Below are positions 30,987 to 32,897 of a stretch of 32,897 nucleotides of DNA, in pieces. Where the stretch lies: contig JANXCA010000014.1 in the NCBI GenBank assembly GCA_025060535.1, positions 1 to 32,897 of the forward strand, read 5' to 3'. How positions within the stretch are numbered: position 1 is the first letter of the stretch; each line of letters starts with the position of its first letter. The notes below the pieces were generated by a model. That model saw only the letters and a program-made list of their open reading frames with translations, searched no databases and was not told where the DNA came from. Source of the DNA: Endomicrobiia bacterium. GTDB lineage: Bacteria; Elusimicrobiota; Endomicrobiia; DTEH01. Position numbers and translations under genes: made by a program.

Positions 30987-32398
30987 GAAAAAAACAATTT
31001 TAAGGCTGATTTTGCTTGCCAAAATTTTTGTGCAAAAGATTGTTTTCTAAATAGAGCTTTCAATATATATTTAACTCTAAAGTAAAACTTTCTAAATGCT
31101 AAATAATTGATACGGTTTAAAATTTCTTTATTATGTAATGGCCACCAATAATTAGAAATTGGTTTGTCAGGATTTCTTACATACTCAAGCCAATAATCTT
31201 TATTTATAATTCCTTCTTTAATTGCTTTTTCATAAAACACACTTTTTGGCAAGGGATTAAAAATTCCAAATGGTGCATAATCAAGATTTAGTTTTATCGC
31301 AAAATCTATAGTATTTAACATCTCCTTTGGTGTCTCTGTAGGAAGTCCTAACATAAAATTTCCATATGTTAATATACCTACTTCTTTGCACAATTTTATT
31401 ACTTTTTTTACTCTTTCTAAATCAAGATGTTTATTTATTATCTTTTGAAGACGAGGAGTAGCTGTTTCTATACCAAACTGTATCATCCTACAACCAGCTT
31501 CTTTCATTTTTCGCAAAATCCTTTTATCAAGCTTCATATCAGCACGACTTCTGCAATGCCATCTTATATTAAGTTTTTTTTCTATTAATAAATCACAGAT
31601 AGCTTCAACTCTATCTATATTAAAAGTAAAATTCTCATCAAAAAATATTATATCTTTTATACCTAATTTTACAATACTTTCTATCTCTTTCACTACATAT
31701 TCTGGAGAATGAAATCTCACTCTTTTGGCTCGTTCAATACTATTGCAGTAATAACAATTATAAGCACATCCTCTTGAGGTTATCATGGTAGTAATAGGGT
31801 TGTCATAAGTAATAAAACTTCTATATTTTTTATAATCAAGCAATTTTCTGTTAGGAAAAACTAATTCATCTAAGTTAGCAACAAATTGTATTTTGTGATC
31901 TTTATTTCTGTTAATTTTTGAAATTATTCCCTCAACTTGATTAGGATCTTTATTATGTATAAGGGTTTCAACTAATTTATAAAAAACAATTTCTCCCTCT
32001 CCGTATACCACAAAATCTATGTTAGGATATTCTATAGTTTCTAATGGATAAATATGTAAATGAGGACCTCCAACTACTGTTATAATTTTTTTGTTCTCAT
32101 TTTTTAAAATATCTGTAACTCTTAAAGCATCTTTTAAATACTCTGTACAAAAATAAATTCCTACTAGATCTGGAGAAAAATTTTTTATATATTGTCTTAT
32201 AAATTCAAAATCCAAATTCTCTGTTGGAGCATCTAAAATTTTTATCTCACAGTTGGAGATATTTTTTTCTAAAAAACTTGCAACATATAAAATTCCCAAA
32301 GGGGGATAATTTCCTGATTCTTCATCTATTTTCTTGTGAAGTTTTATATCTTTAAAAGCCCATTCTTTTTTTGGAGGAAAAATAAACAGAATCTTCAT
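30983..32398 (-). CDS. B12-binding domain radical SAM enzyme
   Basis: A 471-aa class B (cobalamin-dependent type) radical SAM protein. Residues about 1-150 are the B12-binding-like Rossmann domain (ILFIFPPK, YPPLGILYVASFL, DLVGIYF, VVGGPHLHIYPLET, VVYGEGE). The radical SAM core follows, with the iron-sulfur motif C211-AYN-C215-YY-C218. Next come KDIIFFDENFTFN and GCRMIQFGIETATPRL, and a helical C-terminus. Such enzymes methylate unreactive carbon or phosphorus atoms or rearrange lipids and sugars. No DxHxxG is seen, which is common in this family. A GGGA lies 6 nt before the ATG. It begins the glycan cluster, so a modified sugar or lipid carrier is a reasonable guess for the substrate. Confidence 0.9.
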   Translation of the reverse strand: MKILFIFPPKKEWAFKDIKLHKKIDEESGNYPPLGILYVASFLEKNISNCEIKILDAPTENLDFEFIRQYIKNFSPDLVGIYFCTEYLKDALRVTDILKNENKKIITVVGGPHLHIYPLETIEYPNIDFVVYGEGEIVFYKLVETLIHNKDPNQVEGIISKINRNKDHKIQFVANLDELVFPNRKLLDYKKYRSFITYDNPITTMITSRGCAYNCYYCNSIERAKRVRFHSPEYVVKEIESIVKLGIKDIIFFDENFTFNIDRVEAICDLLIEKKLNIRWHCRSRADMKLDKRILRKMKEAGCRMIQFGIETATPRLQKIINKHLDLERVKKVIKLCKEVGILTYGNFMLGLPTETPKEMLNTIDFAIKLNLDYAPFGIFNPLPKSVFYEKAIKEGIINKDYWLEYVRNPDKPISNYWWPLHNKEILNRINYLAFRKFYFRVKYILKALFRKQSFAQKFWQAKSALKLFFS

Positions 32399-32412
32399 AT
32401 TTATCCCAATTT

Positions 32413-32897
32413 CTAAAATTTTTTCATATTTTTTAATACTAAATTTCTATTGTCAATAACAATATAGTCAACATTAATATTTTTTATAAAACTAAAAGCT
32501 TCTTCTGAATTAGGTTTATCTAATAAAAATTCTCAATCTCACTATAAACATAATTCCCACTGTAGTTAGGAAGTAAAAGTCTCCTATATTTGGATGTATC
32601 AAAGAATAATGAGAAAAAAATACAGATCAATACCACAGAAAACTTTTTTTCATAATAACCACTGAACCAAAAGGAATCTTTGAATCTACTATTTTTTTAA
32701 ACTCTAAATAATTATTTTATATTATTTTAGAATTAAACTGAGTTTCATATAAATTCTCTATTGAAGAAAAAAGTGTAACTAAAAAATATAACACAAAATG
32801 GCATTAACGATAAAAAATATAAAAAAGAACACTTTTTTCTTTAAAAAGTAAAGAATTTTATATAAAAAATATAACAACCATCCATATATAACGGAAA
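32413..32897 (-). pseudogene. Decayed C-terminal part of a GT-C/PMT-like membrane glycosyltransferase
   Basis: No intact ORF exists here, yet the minus strand keeps pieces of one protein in shifting frames. From right to left: a hydrophobic segment (FVLYFLVTLFSSIENLYETQ), an in-frame TAA at 32717-32719, then NNYLEFKKIVDSKIPFGSVV in the same frame, a TGA at 32627-32629, then LPNYSGNYVYSEIENF in another frame, and LDKPNSEEAFSFIKNINVDY in a third, ending at a TAG (32413-32415). The order - last membrane span, IPFGSVV strand, LPNYSGNYVY motif, final alpha/beta - matches the soluble C-terminal part of PMT-like transferases. At least two frame changes and two stops are needed, so it is a remnant, cut by the window edge. 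Confidence 0.7.

Noticed and set aside
32413-32897. Recoded stop codons (TGA as an amino acid) explaining the broken gene
   Set aside because: coaE and polA end at TGA exactly where their families end, and the broken region also has a TAA and frame changes, so recoding does not rescue it.

Overview
The window is about 25% G+C by eye, densely packed and uses TGA, TAA and TAG as ordinary stops. The gene content (BtuFCD cobalamin importer, LysM, SPOR-like and NlpC/P60 wall proteins, lipid-carrier glycosyltransferases, S66 LD-carboxypeptidase) points to a free-living or facultatively host-associated bacterium with a peptidoglycan envelope and natural-transformation genes (dprA, comM). I cannot assign a phylum. 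There is no rRNA, tRNA, CRISPR array or insertion sequence in the window.

Left end (1-3055, minus strand): a cobalamin salvage operon. A promoter embedded in the coaE stop codon drives a cobalamin riboswitch, then a probable 24-codon leader ORF, btuF, btuC, btuD and the 5' part of an ATP:corrinoid adenosyltransferase gene (cobO/cobA) that runs off the window. The leader ORF seems to be the translational gate: btuF has no Shine-Dalgarno sequence, while the leader's sits in the riboswitch P13 hairpin.

Centre (3052-22694, minus strand): 15 genes with gaps of at most 21 nt and many overlaps, read from rplU through rpsA, a TPR protein, comM, a giant three-domain lipid-linked glycosylation protein, a LysM protein, a small TPR protein, an NlpC/P60 hydrolase, dprA, topA, xer recombinase, an unknown 249-aa protein, an 823-aa uninterrupted coiled coil, polA and coaE. 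It joins translation, DNA processing and cell-wall functions in one apparent transcription unit.

Right of centre (22901-26692, plus strand): a divergent, tightly coupled five-gene set: membrane GT2, LD-carboxypeptidase, SpmA, SpmB and a class II glutamine amidotransferase. It meets the next minus-strand gene tail to tail with no spacing, over an AT-rich inverted repeat.

Right end (26693-32897, minus strand): an envelope-glycan cluster read from a B12-binding radical SAM enzyme through a GT4-type glycosyltransferase and a SAM methyltransferase to a large GT-C membrane glycosyltransferase. It is flanked upstream by a decayed GT-C pseudogene and interrupted by a 340-bp gap holding a 37-aa ORF and a possible gene remnant.

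The most unusual items are the GT2/GT-C/PAP2 fusion (synthesis, use and possible recycling of a lipid-phosphate sugar in one chain), the nearly proline- and glycine-free 823-aa coiled coil paired with an unknown protein between xer and polA, and the leader-ORF design of the cobalamin riboswitch.
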